Positions 24,111 to 46,439 of a stretch of 64,000 nt of DNA are shown here, in pieces. Positions within the stretch are counted from its first letter, which is position 1; each line of letters starts with the position of its first letter. The stretch is from positions 34,844,001-34,908,000 of the forward strand of contig OX485806.1 in NCBI GenBank assembly GCA_950295325.1, read 5' to 3'. Position numbers and translations under genes: made by a program. The notes beneath the pieces are model-generated. The model saw only the letters and a program-made list of their open reading frames with translations, was not told the origin of the DNA and ran no database searches. The stretch is from Polytrichum commune. Lineage: Eukaryota > Streptophyta > Polytrichopsida > Polytrichales > Polytrichaceae.

Positions 24111-24373
24111 CAGGTTGGACTTTCACAGACATAAGATATTATGGGGCTCGAAAGGACAGGTCTTGGCAGACATGGACGCAGCCGGGATGGGAGGAGAAAG
24201 ATCTATTCGCTCTCCCTCCAGGCTACCCTGTTGGAAGGGGTTTTACAATCGGAGATGCGGAGGAAATTTGGAAGCTCATTCCAGGACCACCAACCGCAGT
24301 CAATGATACTGATGGGAAACATGAAGATCGGGGTGCATTTCTCATTAAGAAATTTCGAAAAATGGTTCATTGA
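24089..24373 (+). other. Open frame after the LRR relic, unknown
   Basis: A frame of 94 codons contains SWQTWTQPGWEEKDLFALPP and GFTIGDAEEIWKLIPGPP. It reads like a protein but I cannot name a family. A second frame (24141-24542) overlaps it, so the true coding frame is uncertain. It may be the C-terminal extension of the LRR relic. Confidence 0.25.
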
Positions 24374-24542
24374 GAAAATTGTCAGAACGTCTGGAGGTTA
24401 TTCCCATGAGCCCCTTGAGGAGAACATGGAGAGTGTAAACTTCCGGTTGAGACTGGGGAGGAAGAGATTGAGAGGAGGTCACAAGCCACTTCAAGCTGCA
24501 GCTGTTGACGATCAGCAAGAGTTGCTCGGGAACAAGCACTAA

Positions 24543-25911
24543 ACAAGTCAATGTTATCGTGGAATTCATTTAGATCCAAATCTGAAGTGTAATTTTGAAG
24601 TAGGACAACTGATCAGGTGTGCGGCCCTGTCGTGGACACTTCCAACTCCGCAGATGATTTTGGCCTTTAGGTCAGAATGAGAATTGTCACATCTGCTTAG
24701 CAATTGCAAATCCCAAAGATTGCCAATTCAAGTTGCAGACTGGGAGTGCGGATTCAAAAGCTCAAGAGGTCAGATCGAGGATTCTCTTTCTTCTTGCCTC
24801 TTGATCACATAGGCCCTCTCGATATTTGTGTTAAGTTGACTTTTGAACAAGGTAGGGCCAACGGGCTCAAATTCACATCGATAAGAATACCGGTGTTTGT
24901 TTTTCTTTTCTACGTTAAGTCTTAAACCTAAAATGGTGTTTTAATTTTGAACACGTAATCTAATCTCATCATTACACTTGTCTTATTGGGGTCCATTTTT
25001 AACAACAAGCCTTGCCATGTACCACTCAAATATAGGTGTTTGAAACTGTAACATCACTTCATTTGAACTTGTAATTCAACTACAGACATATTCTTGAGTA
25101 AAGGGACACAAGAATACACATAAGTGAGAATGATTTGTTTTGTTTAGTTGGTGTTCTTTCTGTGGAGCGTGTCACTTAATAAGGTGAATGGAAGTGTTGG
25201 ATTGGATTATTGTCTTGTTTATGCTATGAAGGTTTAAGTTAGGTATGTTTGTGTTATCATAATTTTGTTATGGTCCATTGCTTTATTCTTTGGTGAGTAC
25301 ACAATTGACTTCGTGGGTACATTGTTTTTTCATGTGTCCAACTCCTCACTCTTTGGCATGGCCTTGGCAACCATGAGGTGTCTTGGTTGCATTTGTTACT
25401 TATGCCAATAGCATTTTCATTTGCACCCTCATTTTCATTCTTGCCTCATCTCTAAGAACCAGTGAGAGGGTCGGAGTCTAAAGATTACAACCTCCGCTTT
25501 TAAACCATACGATGTTTTTACCTAAACCATGTTTTTTTTTGCCAACTAGCCTTTGGACTAGACAGCATTGATGGTGTGAAGGCCATGTTTTTAAAAGGAA
25601 CTTTTAGGCTAAGCTAAAGTCAGTTGGGAAGGGGCATAGAACGATGACCGGGAACCTTCAATTGGGAACGCGGGAACAAGAAACGGGAACGTCTGTCTGT
25701 CTGTCTCTCTCTCTCTCTCACAGGGAGCCGAGCTCGCTCCACGGCCATGGCGGACTCGTCGCCGGCCATGTCCCCGCCATGATGTCCACCAATTTCCAAT
25801 CATCGGTTCCCTCAATCGGTCGTCTCGAATTACGCACGTAAACCAGCTCATCAAATCTCTCACTAGAAAATCCCCAATTTCCCCCATGCGCAATTTCGAT
25901 CACTGATTGTC
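24543..25911. promoter_or_regulatory. Upstream region of the MAP4K gene
   Basis: No gene is supported here. The last 300 bases are less AT-rich and contain a pyrimidine tract of TCTG and CT repeats at about 25691-25720, followed by CACAG. Such CT-rich stretches are common in plant 5' leaders; this one could also be the 3' end of a leader intron. I cannot place a TATA box. Confidence 0.35.
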
Positions 25912-35674
<9,763 letters not shown>

Positions 35675-36367
35675 GTAGTTTAAAGTGCATAAAGTTCTAC
35701 TAATAAAACCCGAAGTTATAATACAGATGTGGTTGATTCTAGTTGAACAATTGGCTAACCACTGTAGAATGAAATCAGCCGGAATTTAACTGGAAGATTG
35801 GTGCTGACCAAAATGCCAGCAAAGCGGAAAGAACAGAAGATGTCCATAATTATGTCTTTGCATGGTATTGCAGACAAGTCGCCAAACATGAATGTGAAGC
35901 AGCATTGAGCCATGAATTGAACAATGACAAATCCGACTACCATCTAGTTGACCACAAAAGTTGCCATGCCTCATGCTTGTTTTTGTCAAGACTTAGCAAA
36001 TATGGTTTTTTGTGTGATGCTGATGGCCAAGATTGCAGTCAAAGCTTGATCCATGGAGTTTACACTGGTCCTTAAACTGTCTCCCAATTGTCTCGATATT
36101 CTGGTGATATAAGGAGAAGCGCCTGTAACAATCATTTTGAGCACTCAAGACCCTGAACATGTTGAAAACATTTCATTTTACTTTTGAAAAATAGCAAATT
36201 CATGAGGCTTATGCATGAGAATTTAACATTGCGTGAATTCCATGTGAATAATTTCTTTATGATCTAGTGTGCTTAGGGTGAGTGTCCATGTAGGCCACTT
36301 GCCCATCAGATTCTAGTGTGAATAAGGACAAACTCATCCAAATGTAGAGGGAATTTGGTGGGTGTAA
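35675..36367. other. MAP4K 3' region, no gene seen
   Basis: It probably holds the MAP4K 3' untranslated region. The frames at 35755-35989 are complementary shadows without a domain. Confidence 0.45.
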
Positions 36368-36761
36368 GAGCATCCTCAGTTGGTCTAGGTAAAGCTCACT
36401 GCAAACCAAGACCTATCTTGCTTAAAATTACTCAAAATTTAGAGGGAGTGCACCAAATCTTGCTTAAAATGGACAGATCCTCCCACACTCCCTCTAAATG
36501 TCAAAAATTTGGAGGGAGTGTGGGAGGATCTTTCCATTTTAAAGCAAGATTTGGTGCAGTCCCTCTAAATTTTGAAAATGTGGTGTTTTCAATGAGGGAT
36601 TTCACCTGCGTCAAATTTTTACAATTCTTTTTTCTTGAGAAATATCTCACGTTTATTTAGGTGTGCTTCTAATGATGGTAATTTCAGTTTCTAATTTTAG
36701 GTCAGTCAAAAGATAGGTTTTGGTTTGCAGTGAGCTTTACCTAGACCGACTGAGGATGCTC
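36368..36761. mobile_element. PIF/Harbinger-type MITE with long internal hairpin
   Basis: It is flanked by TAA on both sides (36365-36367 and 36762-36764). The ends are inverted repeats of about 50 bases that differ at two positions and begin GAGCATCCTCAGT. A second inverted pair inside (about 36432-36500 and 36506-36574) forms a long imperfect hairpin around GGGAGTGTGGGAGGATC. There is no coding capacity. The TAA duplication and GAGCATC ends place it in PIF/Harbinger, the same group as the complete element at 49540-54128. Confidence 0.88.
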
Positions 36762-36782
36762 TAAGGGTTCATATGTGCCAAC

Positions 36783-37105
36783 TACACTAAATTAAGAGTC
36801 ACCAATTCTAATTGTCTTGCTGATACTAATTGTAAACTGTAGTGTAGTGTCACCAACACTAAATGTTAACCCAACATTATTTGTAATTCCTTATAATAGA
36901 TTTGCAGTGTTGCAATTACTGTCGCTCATGAAGTGATTTTCCATCCAAATTTCATCACAAGTTGTTGACAAGAGAAGGTAGGGTTTTAGCCAATGGATGA
37001 ACTCATCCATCACCCATAACAATATTTGTTCATTTATCATAAGAAGTGTCATCCGAAAAGTTACCATGGTGACATAACATGACACTAAATATCATATTTA
37101 GTGCA
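36783..37105 (+). mobile_element. 340-base MITE family, copy 3
   Basis: It begins TACACTAAATTAAGAGTCAC and ends ATCATATTTAGTGCA. It shares GTCACCAACACTAAATGTTA and TAGGGTTTTAGCCAATGG with the copy at 46737. It lies 20 bases from the PIF-type MITE, so two elements sit side by side. Confidence 0.75.
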
Positions 37106-37772
37106 ACTTCCCATCTTCTCAAATCCAAACCCACCTACTAACCTCCTCCTCCCAGTTACCAAGGATGGAGTTCTAGACCAACATTGGTTCTTTTAAATCT
37201 TCAACCGGTATTAATCATTGGGTGAAGTATTAATCACTTGTAGGGTAAAGTTTCTTTTAGTGAACGCATGGAAGTCCAGCAGCCCATGTCCACGGCCTTC
37301 CACATTCTAGCAGGCCACCAGAATGTGATTAAATAATGCCTTGTGCTTATCTACATGCATACACCTCGGACCCCTATTATCCAGAATCTATTGGGCAAGC
37401 AGCCTACATGGAAACTCACCCTTACATACCCCTTCCAAAAGCGGATAGTGTTGAGCGTTGACTTTTGGTCTCTCTCAAGTCTCAACCTATAAGTTACGTT
37501 TTTTTTACCTTTAGAATGTTTTCAATAATATATACATATCATGAAATACATAGTTAACCACTTCGGAACAAAGTAGTACGTGTGGGTTTTGGGTCACTGA
37601 CATAATTGCATGTTTCTTCTACCTTTTGATGTCGGCTTACATCCATTAAGTTTCTCAACCTTTGTTCATGCTCCACCGGCCCACCGAAATTGTCCATGAA
37701 AAATGCCCTCGTGATTCCCCCTCCCACGAAGCTTCAGCTTGAATCTAGGTTTTCTACCAAGTCTCATGCCTC
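37106..37772. other. Intergenic DNA, no gene seen
   Basis: No recognisable coding frame or repeat border in this stretch. Confidence 0.5.
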
Positions 37773-38077
37773 GATCACACCAAACTTTTCATCCAGTTCC
37801 AGCCGTGAAATTGTTGGGGATTATGTTCATGATTTAGTATGTTGGCCCACCACTTTCCACACTATTACAGCCATAGATGTTGATGGATGGTGTTTGAACT
37901 AGTCGGTGTGATCAGCCCCTACCCTGATCACACCAAACTTTCCATCCGATTCCAGCCATGAAATTGTTGGGGGTTATGTTCAGGAATAGATGTCGGCCCA
38001 CCACTTTTCACACTATTATAGTTGGAGATGTTGACGGATGGTGCCAGACTTGGCTCGTGTGATCAACCCCTCATCTG
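37773..38077 (+). repeat. Two tandem copies of a 153-base unit
   Basis: Unit 1 begins at 37773 and unit 2 at 37926, both with GATCACACCAAACTTT, then CAGCC, TGAAATTGTTGGGG, GGCCCACCACTTT and a GACGGATGGTG-like block. The start of a third unit may follow near 38064 (GATCAACCCCT). Confidence 0.8.
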
Positions 38078-39470
38078 ACAATTGTCCGTTTTCCTTGTGT
38101 TACAATCGTCAGACTAATGTTCTTCCATTGGTATTTAGCATTGAATGATTTTATGTCCACAGTTGAACATAGCATACCGTTTTGGTTTATTTTCTTTTCT
38201 TTTCTTTTTTGGTTCCCTCTTTGTATGATAATAGTGTTATCATAGAACTCACCATACATGTATTGTTGTTAAGACATTTGATCTATGAAAGAAATTGTAT
38301 CTAAGGGCACACTTCCATGTGCTAGTGAAGTTGGCAAAAAGTATTGCCCTAAGTTGCCTTCGCAAATAGTTTGCCTCTTTAGCCATGCAAATCAAGGTTG
38401 AGGCATCTATAACCGATACAATAAGAGAGTTTGCATGTATTTAGGAGGAGTAACAACATGGAATTATTTTTCTTGCAAAGAGAACCAAATTCTAAGGAAA
38501 TTGCACAAAACATACAAACTGTGAATATGGAAATTGCTACAAATTTTGAAGCGGAATAATTAGGGTAGCACATAGTCGATCTATAGATTAACCCATAACC
38601 GCTCACCTAAATTCTAATGAATGGCTAAATTTTTTTTTCGAAACTCCACCACCACATAAACCTTAACTTTATTCACTTCAAATTTATAGATCTCATCCAT
38701 GTCGGCATTATATGGCCCTAGTGAGCGGTTAAATGGACATGGTCGACTATGGATTCCTCGACCTTACCTTGTGTCAAAATCATATCACAAAACTTATAAC
38801 TTTGTTTTTTCATCCGTGTCGTAACCACAATTAACATACAATTCTTGTATTTTGTTATTGTTGTAAAAAAATATTCAAAATAGTGTGGAATGTCAATAAC
38901 TTAGCGTGAGACAACCTAAGTGCACATTTAGTGTAGATGTCAAATCTTTGGAGCAAATTTAACTACTTTTGTGTCAAAGTCGTATACTAGACTAAAAAAG
39001 TGCATGGTGCCATATTCTTATCATTCAAACATTGTCCAGAGTTTTCATAATATTTGGATATATTTTTAATTCTCTAGCATCTCAGGATATAAATTTCAAT
39101 CAATTCAATTATGCAACATTCAAGATGGGTAAGTGCAAGGATGGTATATTCCAACTTCAATATTGGACAATAAGGTATGACCTCTCTCATATGTCCCCCC
39201 CCCCCCCCATATTTCAAATGAAAATGCTCAGCCATCAAGATGCTTGAAGATATTGGCGAACTCTAGTCTGCGTAGCCAAAACACTTGGCACATGGAAGTG
39301 TGCCCTAAGCCATATATTAGCCTCTTCATGATAATGAACTTAAGTTGTTGGCAAAGTGACTTGACCCTTTAGACTTAGCTCTAAATTGTCCCAAAGCATT
39401 GAGAGGAGAGATATGGATTAAAGTTGAGCAATGAAAAAGACACCTCAACTCAATGCATGGAGGTTGTAAG
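38078..39470. other. Intergenic AT-rich DNA, no gene seen
   Basis: The only open frames are short and unsupported. A run of C at 39197-39208 is notable. Confidence 0.5.
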
Positions 39471-39864
39471 CAGTGTTCAAGATTGAAGTCTTCAATGCCT
39501 TTCAAACGCGATTTGACCCTTCAAGATATACCTCTCTCAAAATAGCCCTTCAAAACACAACCCCAAATTAAAAATGAAGACATCACTTGAAGTCCTCAAT
39601 ACAATTTGCCCGTCACCAGAATCAACAAGTCTAGGACATTGTCACTACAAGAAGTGAAGTTAGATGGTGGATTCTTAATTCTTCACATTATACTAGAAAC
39701 ATGTAGCATATAATTCATGCACAAGTTTAATATGAGTTTAATATTTTATTTCTATATTCTTGGATTGACGTCTTGAATTTGAACCTACCCTTCAACTGAA
39801 GGGCTGAAATTTGAGAGCCCTTCAAAATGAAACTCAAGATTGAGGGCTTCAATCTTGAACACTG
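39471..39864. mobile_element. hAT-type MITE with perfect 8-base target duplication
   Basis: The 8 bases GTTGTAAG occur directly before (39463-39470) and after (39865-39872) the element. The ends are inverted repeats of about 26 bases that begin CAGTGTTCAAGATTGAAG. Further inverted stretches (GCCCTTCAAAA and its complement) lie inside. An 8-base duplication with CAGTG ends is the hAT signature. It is non-coding, and the perfect duplication suggests a fairly recent insertion. Confidence 0.9.
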
Positions 39865-41379
39865 GTTGTAAGGATTCATAACTTGTATATGAATCGAAAG
39901 GTGGGACGGATTAAGTCAAGTCCGAAGGTCTTTTGTTAGCATACTTTGATTATTGGAGTTAACCCTCAAAGGACGACTTTAGCGGGGCCTGCACTTTGTG
40001 GCTAGTGTACACTATTTCTATGAACCTCACAAACTACCATATCTATTCCATTTTATTTCACATTTGTCTATAGATTTGAAGCCATGTTCAATACAAGCTA
40101 TTATGAAAGAGGAAATGAATATTAAATCATATGATGTGGTGATGGTCATCAAATATAAGTTTGGAATGTAAGGTAGATGGGTCTTATATGGTTATTTTCG
40201 TATTAGGATTTCTGTATTTGAGTGGTATGTGGTTTGGTGTGGCTCCTAGAACAAATACCGAAAAGATATATGTTCAAAAGAGATTGGACTACATGTTCAA
40301 AATATGATAAACATTGTAGTCTCAACAGTCTACAAAATTGGAGGGTTTATATGACCATTTAATGAGCACAAAAATCTTTGCTTTCATAATGATTAAGACA
40401 ATCATATGAGCTCTGAAGATTCATACGAGGAAATTCACTAGGGTGTCAATTTGGATTTGCGAACCGTCTCATACAAATCAAGTGCTTCATATCCTAGGAG
40501 AAGTGGTCTAGTAAGAAAAAGTAACCATGTAACACCCATCTACCTTATTTGAGCGAAGGATCAAGTATAGCAGAGGCACCTATTCCCGATGAAGACCCCA
40601 TCAACAATCTATAGGGTACCATAATTCTGATAAGCTCGGGACTAAATTTCAATCAGGCTGAAACCAATAATGCCATGACACATATTCTGATTTTGAATGC
40701 TAAAGTGAGGAGGAATGAACGGTTATAACAAACTCTAAACATTGGTAATATGATTGAGCCAACGTTTGGTTTCAAAAATTCATAGCAATTCAAATTACTG
40801 AAGGGTTAAAATTACCAAAAAAAATTACAATTTTCCTAATTTCCATCTTCCTACACATGCACTTCTTCAGATCTGACATGGAATCTCTTAAGTGATCGCT
40901 TATCGGCACCTCTACTCTAGTTGACCCTCGATCTCACATATTAGTACACATATTGGTCTAACTAGAAGACTGCAATTAATAAATGGGCTGAGTTTATGCA
41001 TGGGCCGCTTTTGACATGACAAGAAAAACAAATGATGGTATTTGATTCAAACACTTTTTTTTGTGCATCTAGGAATTCAAATCCGGCTTTGCAAAGCTCA
41101 AACATCATTCACGGGTTAATGTGACAAGAAAGTTCTTTTTGGTCTAAAGAACACACACCTTTCAAGTTTGTGTTCCATCGGTACATCACATCTTGGATTT
41201 AGTGTGGCATTCAAATTATTGTGCCATGCTTATTTGAGTGGTATTTATGACTTGTCTTGAAGCAACTAGTGTTCCATGCCACCTTTTTTGGTTGTCACTT
41301 AACACACTAATATGTGCAATGAGGTTGCCTGTGAAAATAGGTTGTCTCTTTACCCATGCAAATTATCTTGGTTTAAAAC
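39865..41379. other. Intergenic DNA with one dispersed repeat
   Basis: The segment of about 40200-40540 aligns with 48500-48830: shared words include ATATGTTCAA, AATATGATAA, CATATGAGCTCTGAA and a TTGGGTTTGCGAA-like stretch. No gene is supported. Confidence 0.5.
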
Positions 41380-44300
41380 CAGTGTTGGACTTGTATATAT
41401 GTTAGGGCATGGTATAAGCATTGGTATCAAGTAGGGTATCACAGACCATACCCAACTGGTATCAAAGGGGACAATACACTAGCTCATACTTGTGCATCAT
41501 GGGTTGGAGATATTTATGAACATACCAATATCAAGGAGGGGTTTAGAATGCAATATTAAGACCATTCTTGTGCACATTGTCACATCATTTCTCCATAGTA
41601 TTGTTCCTCACTTTCTTAGGGTTGCATTCGAAGGTTGTAGTTAAGCAGATATGGATGGAAGATATTGGCAGCCCACCTTGGTTTTGATATAGAATAGGAA
41701 GAGATTTGTTGCATTAGTTGTTGAAGATTCAAGCCGTCATTGCCTTCACGGTGGTTGTTGAGGTTTGGCCCTAAACCTGTATTACCTAGTTTAGTTCAAG
41801 ATATCATGTTATTTTTCCTTGGTTGATGTGTGTCATTTTCGTTTTCTAGTTGTGACCAACACATGTTAACAAGATCCTTGTGTTAATGGCTTGGAAGGTC
41901 GCATTAATAAGATGTGATTTGTTTGCAAAGATTAACTCTCAAAGACTAGAGGCCCCCTTTTAGGGTTTCGTAGTTTAATTTCAGCAAATATGACAACAAC
42001 TTTGGTTCAATTTGAATGGGGAGGACAGGGTTTACTAGGAGGAGAGCCTTCCAACACAAAGCCAAAAACAACACAAAACACATATAATACCATTGCGGAT
42101 GCTGGAGTTAACATAGAAGAGTTGCATGTTGCAGAGGAGTTGGCAATTTGGCGCGTACGACTCACTCATCTACAAGACAACCACAAGTTTTAGATACCTT
42201 ATCATAGAATCTTTTTAGTGTGGGCATTTTTCTTCTTGCATCTACAAAGAATAAAGATTGATGTAAAGGTACCACAAACAATGAGGTGTGTTTTGTGCCA
42301 TCCAACATCATCCACTCCAACTGTGTCTGAAGGGCAAAGCTCCACTGTCTCGCAACCTACTACTCGTTCCAAGAAAGGTATCCTTAATTACAACCCTGCA
42401 CATAGATCTACCTCTATGATGAAACATGTGATGAATGAGCACGCTGCTGATATGGAGAGATATAAGGAAGTTGTGGCAGCCACTATTGCAAAGGAAAAAA
42501 AACAGAAATGCAAAAAAATGAAACAGATGAACCCTAGTACCATAATTGAATACTATGATAATACTAGCCCTTATGGGAAGAATGATGTAGCACAACAAAG
42601 GTTTTCGGAGAATCTTGCTCTTTATATTGCAAAAGGATACATTGCATTGTTTGCAGTGGAGATTCCATGGTTGCGGCGTTTGGTGTTGCCATGCGATCCG
42701 AAGGTCAGGTTTCCCACACGAAAACAATTGGTGAAGGAGATCATCCCGTCTATGTTGTAAAAGACTATAAAACGTTTTGTGTTGCCAACATTGGCAAGTT
42801 GTGCAACAGTTGCAGTAACTTTCAATCTGTGGATGTCTCGTATGAGAGTGCACACATTCTATTTGGTTGTGAACTTCATAGATAGCGATTGGAAACCCCG
42901 ACATATCACTACAGGCATTTTTGAAGCAATTAGAGACTGCAAGAGCCAACTTTAACAGTTATTATGAAGAGGTTGTTTTCATATTTCCACCTCACAGACA
43001 AACTAATTTCGTACGTGAAAGATAAAGGTTGTAATTTGATAACATTGGCGTTAGCTTTAACATCGGTTGTTTTTTGCAAGCGTTTGGCTTTGTTGCAGCC
43101 CTACCCGGGAGTGTGTTTTGGACACATTATGTCAAAGACATGCCAATATTCTATAGACGACAAAAAATTGTGTATTGGAATGAAGAAGGTATCCATTAAA
43201 GAGGCAGAGTGGGATAAAGCTTGCGTTGAAGCGGGACTTGCCTCTCGAAAGTTGAAGACACCTGTAAAAACAAGATTCACAAGCAAAGTTGTGGTTTTTC
43301 AGGTAAGAACCTGAACTTGAACCTGCGCCTTCGCCTTCTCCTTCTCCGTATTTTTTCTTATAAAATGGTACCTAAAAGGGAATGTACAATGGTTATGAAA
43401 AATGCTTGGTCTTGTATGTAATCTGATGTGCTTTGATTTATATGTAAGTTGATGTATTCTGATGTGCTTCCCTCATGGACTACTAATTGCAGACTTAGTA
43501 ATTATAATGACCATATAATTATGAAGAATGACCATGTAAGATGCACACAACTTATTGAATTTTGTTGGTATGTTTTAGGAAACACAAGAGTATGCAACAA
43601 CGATTAATATATGTTATGGTAGGCAAACTGCAGCCTTGCAAGCCTGAGTCCCAAATGGGCTAACTTGGGCTGTGGCAAAGGCGGTCACAGAGACTTTGCG
43701 CCATGTCGTGCAACAATGCATTTTAAACCAATCTCGCGGGTATTGGCTTTTGAGCGATGCATTATATGCAACCTTTCATATAAGCATCCAACTACAAAAT
43801 GAGTATGATCGGAGGATGCCTACGGTGCCAACACTTCGATGTGGGCAGATAGATTTTGAGTTGCAATTGCTTTATGGCCGCATGACTTTTAAATCAATTG
43901 AAGTTATCAAATCATGTCTTGCATATGCAGTTGATTTCACTCGTGAGAAGGCACATAATATGTTGTCATTGATGTTAGACCCTAGGTATAAGGGGTTGCA
44001 TGTGATTATTGACTACGTGGGATGCGAGAAGGCCATGCACATTGTGGCAAAATATGATCAACTTGTTTTGGTGCCTTTGCTTGTGAAGGTGATGCATGGC
44101 TGAACCCAAGCTTAGAGAACAACTTGGCACCCACATTGGAATCTACAACTGATTCTCTGTTTGGGCACACAAGTTATACAAAGGAGGTTAATGAGGGCAT
44201 TCTAAAATCGGAGCTCATTTTATTTCGGAAGCTTTTTGTACCTACAGATAAAGACATTGCTCCACTTGCTTGGTGGAGGGATAATGCCCCTCGATTTCCT

Positions 44301-45115
44301 CACGTATCCTTTCTTGCGAGGCAGATTTTAGCAATATCAAGTTCTCATATCGAGACAGAATGAATTTTTAGTGTTGCTGGACTTTTTTGTGCCTTGCGTC
44401 GTTGTAGGTTGGGCATCCAAATTTTAGATGCACTCGTCATGATGCTCAAAATTTGGCCCATAGATGCTGGAGATAAGTGCAACTCTTTTGCAAAATCCAA
44501 TCTCGGTGAAAATTTTGGTGACGAGACTGAATTAGTGGATGCTCATGAAGATGAATTACAAGTAGCAAGTTGCTTCGAGGAAGACCCTACTTGTTCAGAT
44601 GATGAATTAGATGAGTATAATTAGTATAATGTTTAATTTAAGATGTTGGATGGCCAAAATACATTTTTGCGCTTTTTTTAGACAAATGAAACAATTTATT
44701 TCATCACCAACAAACCAAAATGCATTTTTTCAGCACTTGTATGTGTATGTTCACATCTATAAACAAAATTTGATGAAGTTTCATTTGTTTTGGTGACATG
44801 GGCCAATATGTTTGTCTTAAACATTTAATTCAACAACAATTGGAGCTTGAAATTTTTATTGAACTTCACCACGCATTGAACAGTAAGACTTAAATCATAA
44901 CATACCACTGTTTAGCCTGGGATGTTATCAGCAAGGCGCTTGAATTGGTATTTGATACCATTGTAGAGCCATAATTCTTGCATGTTTAATATTATACCAA
45001 ACTCTACATTTCATGACCCCCCTAGTACCTTGACAAGGCCTAATAATGAGCTACAAAGTCATTGCATACCAAGACCCCACTGGTATCATAAAATAATAAT
45101 ACCAGTCCAACATTG
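41380..45115 (+). mobile_element. Decayed hAT transposon
   Basis: The left end begins CAGTGTTGGACTTGTAT and the right end is the inverted ATACCAGTCCAACATTG. The flanking 8-mers TTTAAAAC (41372-41379) and GTTGAAAC (45116-45123) match at six of eight positions, as expected for an old 8-base duplication. GGTATCA motifs recur near both ends. The interior encodes a broken BED-finger hAT transposase (41990-44624). Confidence 0.8.
41990..44624 (+). pseudogene. hAT transposase with BED zinc finger, inactivated
   Basis: Pieces occur in order on the plus strand: a BED finger near 42280-42440 (CVLCH, later MMKHVMNEH), then AVTFNLWMSRMRVHTFYLVV (42809 onward), SYVKDKGCNLITLALALTS (43010), PTVPTLRCGQ and LDPRYKGLH (43828-44000), and the dimerisation domain AWWRDNAPRFPHVSFLARQI plus FSVAGL (44268-44383). 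The frame is broken by TAA at 42758-42760 and TGA at 44361-44363, both with homologous protein on either side, and by frame changes. The usual first catalytic Asp in TFDLWMS is Asn here. Some gaps could be introns (for example GTAAG at 43301), but the stops and the lost Asp indicate an inactive copy. Confidence 0.85.
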
Positions 45116-45190
45116 GTTGAAACCATATCACTAAGATATTATAACTTTGTTCATCAATCCATAAGACAACAAGTACTATACATGTCTATA

Positions 45191-45202
45191 TGCATGCATG
45201 CA

Positions 45203-45242
<40 letters not shown>
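45191..45242. repeat. Compound microsatellite (TGCA)n(TG)n(TATG)n
   Basis: ATGCATGC repeats pass into about 26 bases of alternating TG and then TATG units. This is a simple variable repeat. Confidence 0.95.
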
Positions 45243-45243
<1 letters not shown>

Positions 45244-45262
45244 TGTAGTGTATTGTATTGTA

Positions 45263-46439
45263 TTTTGTTAGTGTGTGCTAACAATTATCCAAAATAGTGT
45301 GGAAAATCAAAATAATTACACAAGACAACCTAATTGCATACATCAGTGTAGTGATTGCAAATCGTTAACATGGGTTGATGATGACTAGTGTGGGTCACAT
45401 TAAATCAATTGGATAGTGTGCCTAGTATGCATGCAAATCCCCCCCACCCCCCTCATTTTATTTTATTTTTATGCATTTAAATTGTTCAAAAATATCTTGG
45501 CATTTACCCTCACTACAAGCACACATATTGGTAAGCAAATTGGCCTCTTGTCTTAAAGTGGGAAATCCTTATATCTACAACCCTCACATTAGTGGGTATC
45601 AACTTGATATGCCTAAGTAAAACTAGGTTTTTGTGCAAAACATGGACCTTTTGATAAACTCAATACCCAAGAGGTGCACTATGCTAAACACATACAACTA
45701 TATGTGAGTGCACAAAAGGGGTGTTAATTTGAACTATGTCGTACTACGTATGAATACGTCATAAAGTAAGGTTTATTCACCTTCATCTCATTCTTATGAC
45801 ACTGGACTCACACAAGCTTCACTAATCAACTGGATGTCTTCCCTTGATTTATTGCACATCAAATGAGGCCAAACCTCTTGAAATAAATTGGATGAAGTTT
45901 GCCTACCTTGTGCATGCGAGAGGGAACTATCGCATACAAACGTACCTCTCATCCATCCAACATCAACACTTGATCCCATGTAGATTAGCAGTTAAATCGT
46001 CTCAAACGACGAAGATTAACCTAGGATTTGTAAAGCTCACACGGGTATCAAATCGGCTCAAAAAATAAACCTCCGGGCTACATATTAATTGAGAGTTTTA
46101 AATGATGGATGAACGAGGCCCTAGATTAATCTTCTCATCTCTTATGAATTATTTCACCATCATGAAGCTCTATTAGAGATGCAAAGCAATGAATCCACAT
46201 CACCACCACACATTTGTACAATGGAACATCCAACTTCTTAGGTGTGTGCACCTATTATGGATAACGTACCTAGAATGTCACGAAATTCTCACGTCTAGAA
46301 TCTATGACGTTCCTAGATTCTAGACTTGGGGTTGAAAACTAGTCCTATATTGTGTTCGTTTTAGGTACACTGCTTTATTATAAGTAGATGCACATGCCTT
46401 TTCCGAGATGTTGAATTTGGAGTGGACCAAGTCACCAAC
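45263..46439. other. Intergenic DNA, no gene seen
   Basis: Frames at 45794-46068 lie on opposite strands over the same bases and match nothing. A short inverted repeat of TCTAGAATC type sits near 46294-46325. Confidence 0.45.

Noticed and set aside
39643-39660. CACTACAAGAAGTG, resembling a CACTA transposon end
   Set aside because: It lies inside a hAT-type MITE with perfect target duplication and has no inverted partner or subterminal repeats.
42308-42949. 213-codon minus-strand frame
   Set aside because: It is the antisense shadow of the hAT transposase BED-finger region, which reads as a real protein on the plus strand.
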